Source: Nevskia sp. (GTDB lineage: Bacteria; Pseudomonadota; Gammaproteobacteria; Nevskiales; Nevskiaceae). From it: a stretch of DNA of 64,000 nucleotides. The stretch's first letter is position 1. Each line of letters opens with the position of its first letter. The notes beneath the pieces are model-generated. The model was not told the DNA's origin, did not search any database, and saw only the letters and a program-made list of their open reading frames with translations. The stretch is from assembly GCA_023229645.1 (NCBI GenBank), contig JALNYU010000001.1:1-64000 (forward strand), given 5' to 3'. The translations under genes and the position numbers were made by a program. Shown one piece after another: positions 18,140-26,381 of the stretch.

Positions 18140-18394
18140 ATGTTCGACCCCAAGCATCTCGAAGAATTGGCCGCGCGGCTCGCGCGGGTTGTCCCGCCGG
18201 GCCTGAAAGGCTTGCGCGCGGAACTCGAAGACAATTTCCGCGCGGTGCTGCGCGCGAATCTCGACCGTCTGGAATTGGTTAGCCGGGAGCGCTTCGATAC
18301 GCAGGCAGAATTGTTGGCGCGGACACAGGCGAAATTGGCGGCGATCGAAAAACGCATGAAGGCCCTCGAAAAGAAGCTCGCCGCCGCCGAGTAA
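18140..18394 (+). CDS. ubiK: UbiK (YqiC) ubiquinone biosynthesis accessory factor
   Basis: The 84-aa protein begins MFDPKHLEELAARLARVVPP and ends in a charged coiled coil (AKLAAIEKRMKALEKKL), the pattern of the YqiC/BMFP family. UbiK helps aerobic ubiquinone assembly together with UbiJ. The frame is open from a TTG at 18125, but the ATG at 18140 matches the family start. It is followed 5 bp later by comM, a common neighbourhood in gammaproteobacteria. Confidence 0.85.
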   Translation: MFDPKHLEELAARLARVVPPGLKGLRAELEDNFRAVLRANLDRLELVSRERFDTQAELLARTQAKLAAIEKRMKALEKKLAAAE

Positions 18395-18399
18395 CAGGC

Positions 18400-19244
18400 A
18401 TGGCCTTGGCGACGATCTACAGCCGTGCGCAAAACGGCCTGTTGGCCGATTCGGTTATCGTCGAAGTTCACCTTGCGCCGGGTTTGCCGCAGCTGGCTAT
18501 CGTTGGCTTGCCAGAAGCGGCGGTACGCGAATCGCGCGACCGCGTCCGCGCAGCGATCGTTAATAGCGGCTACCAATTCCCCAATCGCCGCATCACGGTG
18601 AATCTGGCCCCGGCCGATCTGCCGAAAGAAGGTGGCCGTTTCGACCTGCCCATCGCGCTCGGCATACTCGCTGCGTCAGAGCAAATCCCGGCCGCAGCCC
18701 TGGCGCAACTGGAAGTGCTCGGCGAACTGTCGCTGACAGGCGAGATCCGGCCTGTACGCGGTGCCTTGCCGGCCGCGTTGCAGTGCGCCAAAGCGGGGCG
18801 CAGCCTGTTGTTACCGACCGCTAACGGTGCGGAAGCGACGCTCGCGGACGGCGTCGACATTTTTTCTGCGCTTCATCTTGGTGCATTGTGCACGGCTCTG
18901 CACGAAAACGGCTTAAGTCCTTTGCCGCGCCTTGCGCTTTCGACAGTTGACGCTAGCGCGCCGGATCTGGCGGAGGTGCGCGGCCAATTTCAGGCTAAAC
19001 GCGCGCTGGAGATTGCCGCCGCGGGTGGTCATTCATTGCTGATGTCCGGGCCGCCGGGCAGCGGTAAGAGCATGCTCGCCGCACGCTTATCCGGCTTGCT
19101 GCCGCCGTTGTCGGCCGAAGAGGCGATCGAAGTTGCGGCGGTTGCTTCGGTCGGAGCGGGTGGTTTCGACGCCGCGGCCTGGGGCCGTAGGCCCTACCGT
19201 AATCCGCATCACACTGCGTCGGCGGTGGCGTTAGTGGGTGGCGG
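18400..19244 (+). pseudogene. comM: comM (yifB) 5' part, split by the transposon
   Basis: ComM is a Mg-chelatase-like AAA+ hexameric helicase that promotes branch migration during natural transformation. This fragment holds the Lon-like N-terminal domain (about 1-165), the Walker A loop SGPPGSGKSML near residue 212, and the RPYRNPHHTASAVALVGG segment. It then breaks off exactly where comM-targeting transposons insert. The open frame continues 11 codons into the transposon and stops at 19276-19278. The Walker B half resumes at 59565. Without both halves ComM ATPase activity should be lost. Confidence 0.95.
19240..19244. repeat. Target-site duplication, left copy (GGCGG)
   Basis: The five bases before the left transposon end are GGCGG. 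The same five follow the right end at 59560-59564. Removing the element and one copy restores an uninterrupted comM reading frame, Val-Gly-Gly-Gly-Gly-Asn-Pro-Arg-Pro-Gly, of the normal family length. A shifted match at 59563-59567 would leave the protein one residue short, so I prefer the first. Confidence 0.8.
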
Positions 19245-19321
19245 TGTAAGCCTTCTAAATAAACGCGACGCTTTCTAATACGCTGCGAATAGGGCAAATT
19301 ATATGCGACTATAAAAAGCAA
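19245..19321. promoter_or_regulatory. Transposon left end with three 20-bp-phased TnsB-type motifs
   Basis: After the terminal TGTAAGCC, three related motifs occur at an exact 20-bp period: acGCGAC at 19263-19269, ctGCGAAT at 19283-19290 and atGCGACT at 19303-19310. Tn7-family ends carry repeated binding sites for the TnsB transposase. The same core (GCGAAT/GCGACT) recurs in inverted orientation at the right end. The last motif lies 12 bases before the ATG of the left-end gene. Confidence 0.75.
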
Positions 19322-21091
19322 ATGTCTCGGATGACGACGCTACAAATCAAGGAATTCCAGTTCGATAATTGCCCGTGGCGAATTGTTTGGCTAGGGCGCA
19401 TTAATTACCCTCCTGGGCGCTCAGATGAACCTCGTATTACGGTGCATCTAGCCCAGCTTAAAGCGAGCTATGGCGATCCACTCTCCAATGCTGCATTTGC
19501 CGAGACAGACCGCCATGAAACGGTTGCCGTCAAAGCTGGCCTACTCGCGTTTCTTAAATTGGGATCTGTTTGGGTAAACGGGATCAAGGTCGCGCCGCGC
19601 CAACCGGCTAAACGGATCGATGTCATCATTCGGCACGACCAGATTGAACTGCTAAATTTCGATGCTGCGGTGAGTTTGGATGGCGCTAGCCCTCAACCAT
19701 TGTTCTCTCCCACTCGGTATCGGGTGGGGAAACAGGTATTCCCTAAGATTGCTCGGTCATGGCTAGCCGTTATTTACAACCCTACGCCGCAGCTCAAGAT
19801 CCTCGCAATCCCGTCTACCGTTCTCTTCCAGAAATGTCTTGCGACGTCGCCCGATGCGATTCGGCGCTTACTATACGGAGAAATCGATAAGATTATAGAT
19901 GCCCGCTCTGGCTTTCTCCCAGGCAAGCCAATCACTTACTTCATTGAACTCTTTAAAGATTTTCTGGATTCTGAGGGGAAAATGGCTGCGAACCTGAAAG
20001 CCGATCAGGTCGCCGAGAAAGAATTCGCACGCTTTCGACAGGCCCTAGCCGTCGAGACTGTGAACTATGACCGTAGTCGTGCTAGAGAGCCTGAGACGCA
20101 CTTAAAACTGGGGCTGCCTTTTAGCAATCCTGCCAAAATTTCTATGTCTGGAAAATATTTGCCATTCGATAGTATCCGAAATGGCCAGATGACTCAGGAG
20201 TGGGGATTTCTGGCAACTGAGCTTATCGGCTTTCGTGTTCGATTAGTGTTTGACCGGTTGATTATTGATCGGAAAAACAACAACAAAAGAGGAGGCAATG
20301 CCGACGATCCAGACTTGCAAAAGTCATGGGGCGGCACCCAGAAAAAGGCCGTCGAATTTGGAGATACGATCACCGTAACGTCGGATGAAGAGCCCTCAGA
20401 CGAGTTTGAGAAACTCGCCGTAGAAACATCTGGCGACTTTGAAGCGGAGGGATTGGAAGTAATCAAGGAAGGTAAAGAGTTGCAAAAATATCGCAACATA
20501 TTCAAAAGCCGCCGGCATGATCGAGAACCTAACGGGCATGGTACGACCGGGGATCTCACCCCGGGGGGTAGTGGGGCGGTCGAAGTTGATGCTGTTGTTG
20601 GCCCGCCCCCGAGCATTCCAGTCAAGCTCGATAGTTTTTTCGAAGTTCTGGAGAAATTGAATGCGCTTGGCTATTCGTTTAAGACAATCGCTGCTTCAAG
20701 CGTCGTACGTCGTCGCGATCAAGGCGGTGGCATCGTTAGCTTCTTCCCACGCGAAATCGCAGGTATGCGCGGTTGGCACCTATGTGGCGACAGCGTCGAG
20801 AACGCTCCGCCGCGCGGATATATTGTTGCCGAATCACACCACGGGGGCATCTGGCGCTATCTCATTGAGCTTGAGCGTAAAGGCAACGAGAAGTTGTCGA
20901 CGCTGTATGTTCGCGCGCACTCTGGTTCCCAGCTGGAAGGGGCTGAGCTCAAAACGTTCATGCGTAATGTCGCCAAAGCGAATGGCTGGAATGTCAAGAT
21001 GCCTCCCGCCGACTGGATCTTGGTGCGCATCAGGCACGAACCTGATAAAGGTGTGCGGGCGTTTGTCAGGAACATCGTGAAGGTGCTATAG
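19322..21091 (+). CDS. TnsE-like protein at the transposon left end (tentative)
   Basis: The 589-aa protein has a beta-rich N-terminal half. An FSPTRYRVG...ARSW segment at about 128-147 resembles, from memory, the YSKTRYHI...ARSLF segment of Tn7 TnsE. A charged linker follows at about 350-425, then a C-terminal domain (about 440-589) whose WRYLIELERKGNEKLSTL region resembles the TnsE DNA-binding domain. TnsE (about 540 aa in Tn7) steers transposition to replicating lagging strands and mobile plasmids. In Tn7 tnsE sits with tnsABCD; here the gene is alone at the opposite end. The alternative is an unrelated family of unknown function. Confidence 0.5.
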   Translation: MSRMTTLQIKEFQFDNCPWRIVWLGRINYPPGRSDEPRITVHLAQLKASYGDPLSNAAFAETDRHETVAVKAGLLAFLKLGSVWVNGIKVAPRQPAKRIDVIIRHDQIELLNFDAAVSLDGASPQPLFSPTRYRVGKQVFPKIARSWLAVIYNPTPQLKILAIPSTVLFQKCLATSPDAIRRLLYGEIDKIIDARSGFLPGKPITYFIELFKDFLDSEGKMAANLKADQVAEKEFARFRQALAVETVNYDRSRAREPETHLKLGLPFSNPAKISMSGKYLPFDSIRNGQMTQEWGFLATELIGFRVRLVFDRLIIDRKNNNKRGGNADDPDLQKSWGGTQKKAVEFGDTITVTSDEEPSDEFEKLAVETSGDFEAEGLEVIKEGKELQKYRNIFKSRRHDREPNGHGTTGDLTPGGSGAVEVDAVVGPPPSIPVKLDSFFEVLEKLNALGYSFKTIAASSVVRRRDQGGGIVSFFPREIAGMRGWHLCGDSVENAPPRGYIVAESHHGGIWRYLIELERKGNEKLSTLYVRAHSGSQLEGAELKTFMRNVAKANGWNVKMPPADWILVRIRHEPDKGVRAFVRNIVKVL

Positions 21092-21164
21092 CGGCACCGA
21101 ATGTCTCTTGGGTCTGGTCTCGTTGAGAGTCAAGTTTCCGAGAAACCGGGTGCGCAACCGGCGA

Positions 21165-22364
21165 TCAAGTTAACGAAGGCCATGTCAGCGGCTGACCCTC
21201 CTGTTCAATACGGGAGCGGTGTCCGGCAATGGCTTTGGCCACCGCGTCCCAACCCAAACGGCGGCAAGTTTTGACCATGCGTGAAACGACATGGCGCTTG
21301 AGTTTCTCGCGCTCTGAATCCGACTCGAGCGGCTTAGAGTCCATGCACCACAGCTGAAGGCGCAGCCCCGCTGACGCCTTTAGGGCATCTGCCAGTCGTG
21401 CAGCAATCTCGATGCCCTTCCCGTCAACATCACCCCAATGCAGGAAACGCTGGCAGCCCGAAAAACGCGCGATTCGCTGATAGCAGGCGATGAAGCTAGG
21501 GGACGGCTGGCCTGCCGTATAAAGGATCAACCCGGAATCCTGGCGATTCTGCCTCGTCGCTAACTCGTGAAATGTCGTGAGATTTTCTACCGTCATCACG
21601 TATTCAGGCTGAGTGACTATGGCATCAAGCGATTCGGGTGCCACCCCCTCGTAGGGCACCATGATCAGGCGAGTTGTGCCATTGACGAAACTAAGCGTGT
21701 GCGCGCCAGCTAGCAAGATTGGTTGTGCGTAGCGGATTAGCTGAATCCTAGCAAGAACGTCGGCCGGATGCGGTGTGTGGTTTTTTAGTGCCTCCTCTTC
21801 GGTTGCCGCCGTCATAAAGTCGACTAGCGGCACTAGGCGCTCGGCATATTTGCTTCGCTGAAACAGGGAAGTGCTGATCCGGCGAACGGCAGTTGGTGCC
21901 GTCAGCAACTCGCAGCGCTTTATCAGCAGGATCGTATCGACCAGTTTGCTGGCTTTGTCGGGACCGATTCCGCGAACTTGCTTCCCCCTTGCCCACATCA
22001 ACCGTGCAAGCTGGACGCGTGGGAGCGCATTGTAGGGCGACAGCAGCGCTGACGCCGATTCCAGGTCGGTCTTTCGCCGGATCACGCCCAGGGCCCCGGC
22101 GATCGCATCTGCGGATGCCGCCGAAAGTCCCGTTATGAGATTTTCATGCCCCGCCCGCCGATCCCACACAATTGTAAGTGCCTTCTCATGGGCTAGATCC
22201 TTAAGCTCGCTATGGATGCCCTGCTTGATATCGAACTTCGGCTCGTCTAGATAGGCGCTAGCCCGTAACGGTGTCAGGTTAAAGGCTTTGCGCTTGCCGC
22301 TGGCCTCTTCGACCTCGGCATGCGCGAGCAATTTCTCAAGCAGCAGTCGCGTTGTGGCGTGCAT
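21165..22364 (-). CDS. jetD: Wadjet subunit JetD, Toprim nuclease
   Basis: The 399-aa protein has a DUF3322-like N-terminal arm and a C-terminal DUF2220 Toprim domain. Candidate metal ligands are Glu260 (TVENLTTFHEL) and Asp312/Asp314 (HWGDVDGKGIEIA), so the catalytic set looks complete. In Wadjet, JetD cuts closed-circular DNA once the JetABC motor has extruded it fully, which removes plasmids. The start ATG overlaps the end of jetC by 29 bp. It is the last gene of the jetABCD operon, convergent with the TnsE-like gene across 73 bp. Confidence 0.93.
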   Translation of the reverse strand: MHATTRLLLEKLLAHAEVEEASGKRKAFNLTPLRASAYLDEPKFDIKQGIHSELKDLAHEKALTIVWDRRAGHENLITGLSAASADAIAGALGVIRRKTDLESASALLSPYNALPRVQLARLMWARGKQVRGIGPDKASKLVDTILLIKRCELLTAPTAVRRISTSLFQRSKYAERLVPLVDFMTAATEEEALKNHTPHPADVLARIQLIRYAQPILLAGAHTLSFVNGTTRLIMVPYEGVAPESLDAIVTQPEYVMTVENLTTFHELATRQNRQDSGLILYTAGQPSPSFIACYQRIARFSGCQRFLHWGDVDGKGIEIAARLADALKASAGLRLQLWCMDSKPLESDSEREKLKRHVVSRMVKTCRRLGWDAVAKAIAGHRSRIEQEGQPLTWPSLT

Positions 22365-25300
22365 TCATGGCCTCGCGTTCACGGTGGAGCTGCTGCACGA
22401 GCTGCTCAATTAGCTGTGGGTGCTCGCTCGGCATGTCGGAAGACATCAGTCGTTGTGCGCCATCCTTGAGCACCTTCTTCTCGTAGGTCAATACGTCCGA
22501 GGCGCGGTGCATCTCGTAGTAGATGTCGGTAAAGGGGACCAGCTTGTTGAGCGAATCGTTTGGGCCTGCCATCAGCAGCTGCAATCCGAGGCCACGTAAA
22601 AATCGAGCAGCGGCCAGGGCGTTGGTTTCGTCGATTGCGGCGAACGCTTCGTCAATGATAATCACGCCAAAGCCGGCGCCAGGGGTGCGCGGGTCCAGGC
22701 GATAAGCATGCGCGAGAGTGGCCCCGATCACGACGTAGAACGGTGTGAGGTGCTCGCCGTTTGAGCCGGTGCCCATGCGTTTTCCGAGCGTGCCAACCTT
22801 CTTGTCGCCGCGGAAGATTGCTAGGTCATAGGTAAACAGCAAACGGAAATCTTCTAGCGGATTAATTGTTCTCTCCGCTTTCGGATCGGCCGACTCCTCA
22901 ATGAGCTTGAGCACCGCTTCCTGCGTTGCCGAATCCCCGCTCGAGAACAGCCCTGGTCCTGCATCGTCGTTGCGGGCATCCATGATGTAGTTATAGATCA
23001 GCTGACAGTCCGGCACTACTTCGTAGACAAACTTGTAGCGCTCGCCGTTCGAGAATGCTGGCGACTTCGAGAGGATGCGATTCATCTCGCCGCAGTTGGC
23101 GGACATCCGTTCTATCGCGTCGCGCACTTTCAAGGCGATGTCGCGACGGAAGGCTTCCTCTGCTGCGGCCAGCGCCGCCGCTGCTTCATTCTCCTTACGC
23201 TGCAGGTCGCTGTCTTCGAGCGACGCCTTAAGTTCGTCGATCTGCTGCTTGTTCCGGCGGAAGTCGGAGCGATCTTCATGGAATGAGTCACCGTATTTTT
23301 CGATGAAATTCTTGAAGTGGTTGTCCCCTTCCTTCATGCGATCAATCGCCTTGCGACCTTCGGATTCGGCATTCGACAAGCACTTCTTGATTAATGCCTC
23401 GATTGCTTCATAGCTGCCGCCAAACAGCATCTCGATCGAGTTGCGCTTCATGTCCGCTTCCTGCGGATCGAAGCCTGGTACGTTACGCGCAGCGTCCTGC
23501 CGGGTGTGAGCCGCGACCATCTCGTTTTCACGAAGGCGAGCAGCACTTTCGGCCTTGATCACTTCGTTCCCTGCGGTGGCCTCAGCAGAAACCGCAGCCT
23601 CGTGACGCTTGTCTAAGCGATTGAATTCGTCGTCTGCCGCATGCGCGGCTTCACGCAGGCGCTCGATAGACGTCACGTCGATTGCATCCAACTTGGCCTG
23701 CTCGGACCCGGCGAGACGTTCCGCAGTCTGGATGCTGGCAATTAACGCGAGGAACACCTCCATATCCATGTCCTCAAGTTGGCGCGCATAGTCGTTAACG
23801 AAGCGTGTGTGATGGTCGACCATCATCTTGGCGTCCCTAAGAGAACGCTCGGCCTCGAGTACCTTGCTTGCCTGCGACGTCGAGACGGTCTTCCGTGCCT
23901 CTTCGCCGAGGAAGAGCCCAAATTCCGGCTGCTGGAGTCGCTCCACCATGCCACCAGCCGACGCCCATGCGTCCTTGCTGAGCGAGCGTTTGAAGCGCAT
24001 CAGATCGTCTTCGGTTTCGACCTTACGAAGACTGCCCAACTTAAGGCGCAGTGCGACGAGCGCCAAAGGATCGCCCGCTAAGAGATTGCCGACGAGGTCC
24101 CGATCAGCGGCGTTCCAATAGTAGTCGTTTGCGGGCGGCTGCACGATTTTGGTAAAGGACAGGCTGCGGCCCTCGTGGCGCATTGTGCGAAGTGCCTCAG
24201 TCGCCCGATCGCGCACGATAAACGCGAAACGGTTGGACTGCAGGAAGGCTTCGATCGACGGCTGCCATTCTGCTTCCGTAACTCGTACCAGGTTGCAGAT
24301 TGGGACTGCGTCGAACCCGCGATTGAGCAGGAAATCGAGTGAGCGCGCAACGTCGTTCGGAACGTCCTTGCCACCGCTTTGCATGCTGGCCTGTTTCCCC
24401 CGCTCGGCTTGTAGGGCATCTTCTGCGAGCTGCCGAGCAGCCTCCGCTTTTCCGAGGCTATTGCGGACTGGCGTTTCCATTTCTGATAGGAGCGCGAACG
24501 TCGCCGTTACTGCGTCGATCGCTTGGTCGTAGTCCTTTGCTTTGAGCGTCTGCGAAAGCATGTCAAGCCCATTCAGGCTGAGCGCGATCTCCCGCTGGGC
24601 CGATTCGGCGCAGGCTAGACTGAGGAGGTTGGACACGGCCCGGCGCAATGAGCGCGCAGCGGTGTCAAGGGGGATGAGTTTCCCATCGTAGGCGGCCTTG
24701 ACCATGTTGAGCTCCGCGTTGCGCGCTCGCCATTCGGATTCGACCGTGTTTTCGTTGAGCATGCGCGCAGCGTTGTCGCGATTCTGCAGGGCAAAGCGGC
24801 GTGCATCGCTCGACTCAGCGAGCGTCCGCTGGGCGTCTGCGTGGACGACCCGTTGGTGTTGGTGCTCCTTTTTGGCGTCATCGTGCCGGCTCACCGCAAC
24901 CTCGTATTCATACGTCGCCGCCAACCCCTTCCAGGTTGCCTCAAAGCTCAGTGCGCGATCGGCCTGGTGGTAGAACTTGCTGATCGTCCCAAGCCCGTCG
25001 ATCTTGGCCTTGATCTCTTCGATCAGCGCCTTCAGTGCCTTAAAGCCAGTGATGTGCTCTCGGGCTCGCGAGCGATTTACCTTCTCTTCCCCCACAAGCA
25101 CATCGCGAACAAAGTCGCTCGCACTGGTGATGTTGGCCAGCGCCAGAGATTTCTTGAACGCTTTAACGTACTCCGTCAAGTCAATCGCCCGATTGCCGGC
25201 CTGCAACGCGTGAAGTACGGAACGCAGGAACTGCTCGTTACGATCCGTTGATGTGACGCTCTTGACGTTGCTTCGTTTGCGTAAGCTGTCGATTGTAGAC

Positions 25301-25767
25301 TTGAAGTCGTTCCACGGACGCGATGCAATGTCGCCATTGCCGACGTCTTCGATGTGGTCGCCCAAGGTCAGCGCTTCGCCATCCACCACGTACAGGCCCT
25401 GAAGGATGTCTTCGTTGTCCGACTCGGTTGCGCGTAGCGCCACACCGATGGAAATTGGCTCTTTTGTCGCCTCGTCGCGAAAAATCAGTGTGATGTAGGT
25501 GTTCGAGGCCGTGCGCGCGAGACCTTCGGTGTAAGCGCCGAGGCAGTAGCCACGCATCGTGCGCTTGTCTTCGCCGCCGGCCTGTTTTTTGGAGTTGAAC
25601 TTCAGGTGCCGACGGTCCGCGCCGAGCATCACGATCTGGAAGGCATCAAGGATGGCCGACTTTCCGGTGCCATTCGGCCCTAGGAAAGCTGTTGAGCCGG
25701 ACATCTCGATTTCCTCTGCGTTGTAGAGAAAAAATTCGACAAGGATGACCTTTTCAAGCTTCTTCAT
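22336..25767 (-). CDS. jetC: Wadjet subunit JetC, SMC-like ATPase
   Basis: The 1143-aa SMC/MukB-like ATPase has the Walker A loop GPNGTGKS at 30-37. Long coiled coils flank a central hinge-like region (about 230-900), and the C-terminal Walker B is VIIIDEAFAAID followed by an LMAGPNDSL switch segment. JetC dimers form the loop-extruding motor of Wadjet with the kleisin JetA and the KITE protein JetB. The gene overlaps jetB by 4 bp (ATGA). No truncation or missing motif is seen, so the motor should be active. Confidence 0.95.
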   Translation of the reverse strand: MKKLEKVILVEFFLYNAEEIEMSGSTAFLGPNGTGKSAILDAFQIVMLGADRRHLKFNSKKQAGGEDKRTMRGYCLGAYTEGLARTASNTYITLIFRDEATKEPISIGVALRATESDNEDILQGLYVVDGEALTLGDHIEDVGNGDIASRPWNDFKSTIDSLRKRSNVKSVTSTDRNEQFLRSVLHALQAGNRAIDLTEYVKAFKKSLALANITSASDFVRDVLVGEEKVNRSRAREHITGFKALKALIEEIKAKIDGLGTISKFYHQADRALSFEATWKGLAATYEYEVAVSRHDDAKKEHQHQRVVHADAQRTLAESSDARRFALQNRDNAARMLNENTVESEWRARNAELNMVKAAYDGKLIPLDTAARSLRRAVSNLLSLACAESAQREIALSLNGLDMLSQTLKAKDYDQAIDAVTATFALLSEMETPVRNSLGKAEAARQLAEDALQAERGKQASMQSGGKDVPNDVARSLDFLLNRGFDAVPICNLVRVTEAEWQPSIEAFLQSNRFAFIVRDRATEALRTMRHEGRSLSFTKIVQPPANDYYWNAADRDLVGNLLAGDPLALVALRLKLGSLRKVETEDDLMRFKRSLSKDAWASAGGMVERLQQPEFGLFLGEEARKTVSTSQASKVLEAERSLRDAKMMVDHHTRFVNDYARQLEDMDMEVFLALIASIQTAERLAGSEQAKLDAIDVTSIERLREAAHAADDEFNRLDKRHEAAVSAEATAGNEVIKAESAARLRENEMVAAHTRQDAARNVPGFDPQEADMKRNSIEMLFGGSYEAIEALIKKCLSNAESEGRKAIDRMKEGDNHFKNFIEKYGDSFHEDRSDFRRNKQQIDELKASLEDSDLQRKENEAAAALAAAEEAFRRDIALKVRDAIERMSANCGEMNRILSKSPAFSNGERYKFVYEVVPDCQLIYNYIMDARNDDAGPGLFSSGDSATQEAVLKLIEESADPKAERTINPLEDFRLLFTYDLAIFRGDKKVGTLGKRMGTGSNGEHLTPFYVVIGATLAHAYRLDPRTPGAGFGVIIIDEAFAAIDETNALAAARFLRGLGLQLLMAGPNDSLNKLVPFTDIYYEMHRASDVLTYEKKVLKDGAQRLMSSDMPSEHPQLIEQLVQQLHREREAMNARHNATAA

Positions 25768-26381
25768 TCCTCTTTGTCCTCGATTGCCAATTCCGGTGTG
25801 ATGTCCTTATAGGCCGCGATGCGTGTCAACCAGTTCTCGTTAACAAGAACATCAATCGCCGGGAGGATCGACACTACAAACGGCTGCTCGTCATCACCGT
25901 CGGTGTTAATTAGCTTGGCGAGGCCCCAACGCTTCATCGGCTGGAACAATGCGCGCATGTCGCCAACGCCGCCCGGCAACTCACGGCCTGTCAGGTCGCG
26001 ATGCGTCGCTATGAGATCCCCAATAGTGACCTCAGCCGCGCCATGGTTGAGCTCGCCTCGGGATGCCTTCACGTGATAGATGGATCGCATTGCCAGGATT
26101 AGCATTGTCTCGCGCAACGGCAATAATACTTTGGGGGGACGCTTGGGGACCGCGTAGCAGAATCGCCCCATCTCGTTGATATCGAAATTGAGCCCGAGGT
26201 CGGACAAGCGCTCGCGGTAGTGTCCGCGGTAGGCCGACACGATCTGGTAGTGTAGACGTTGATGAGGCTCAGACTCGTAAAGGACTTGCGCCGTGATTAG
26301 CGCATAGCCAGCCGACTCGAAGTCCTCTACGTTGTAGATGCAATCCTGTCGTCCGGCGAGGGTTTCCCAAGAGATGCTCAT
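25764..26381 (-). CDS. jetB: Wadjet subunit JetB, KITE-like (DUF4194)
   Basis: The 205-aa protein has the tandem winged-helix pattern of the DUF4194/MukE-like family, including YQIVSAYRGHYRERLSDLG and the LLPLRETMLILAMRSIYH helix. JetB bridges the kleisin JetA in the Wadjet condensin. Its ATG overlaps the jetA stop by one base (TAATG). Its own stop overlaps the jetC start by 4 bases, so all subunits are translationally coupled. Confidence 0.92.
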   Translation of the reverse strand: MSISWETLAGRQDCIYNVEDFESAGYALITAQVLYESEPHQRLHYQIVSAYRGHYRERLSDLGLNFDINEMGRFCYAVPKRPPKVLLPLRETMLILAMRSIYHVKASRGELNHGAAEVTIGDLIATHRDLTGRELPGGVGDMRALFQPMKRWGLAKLINTDGDDEQPFVVSILPAIDVLVNENWLTRIAAYKDITPELAIEDKEE

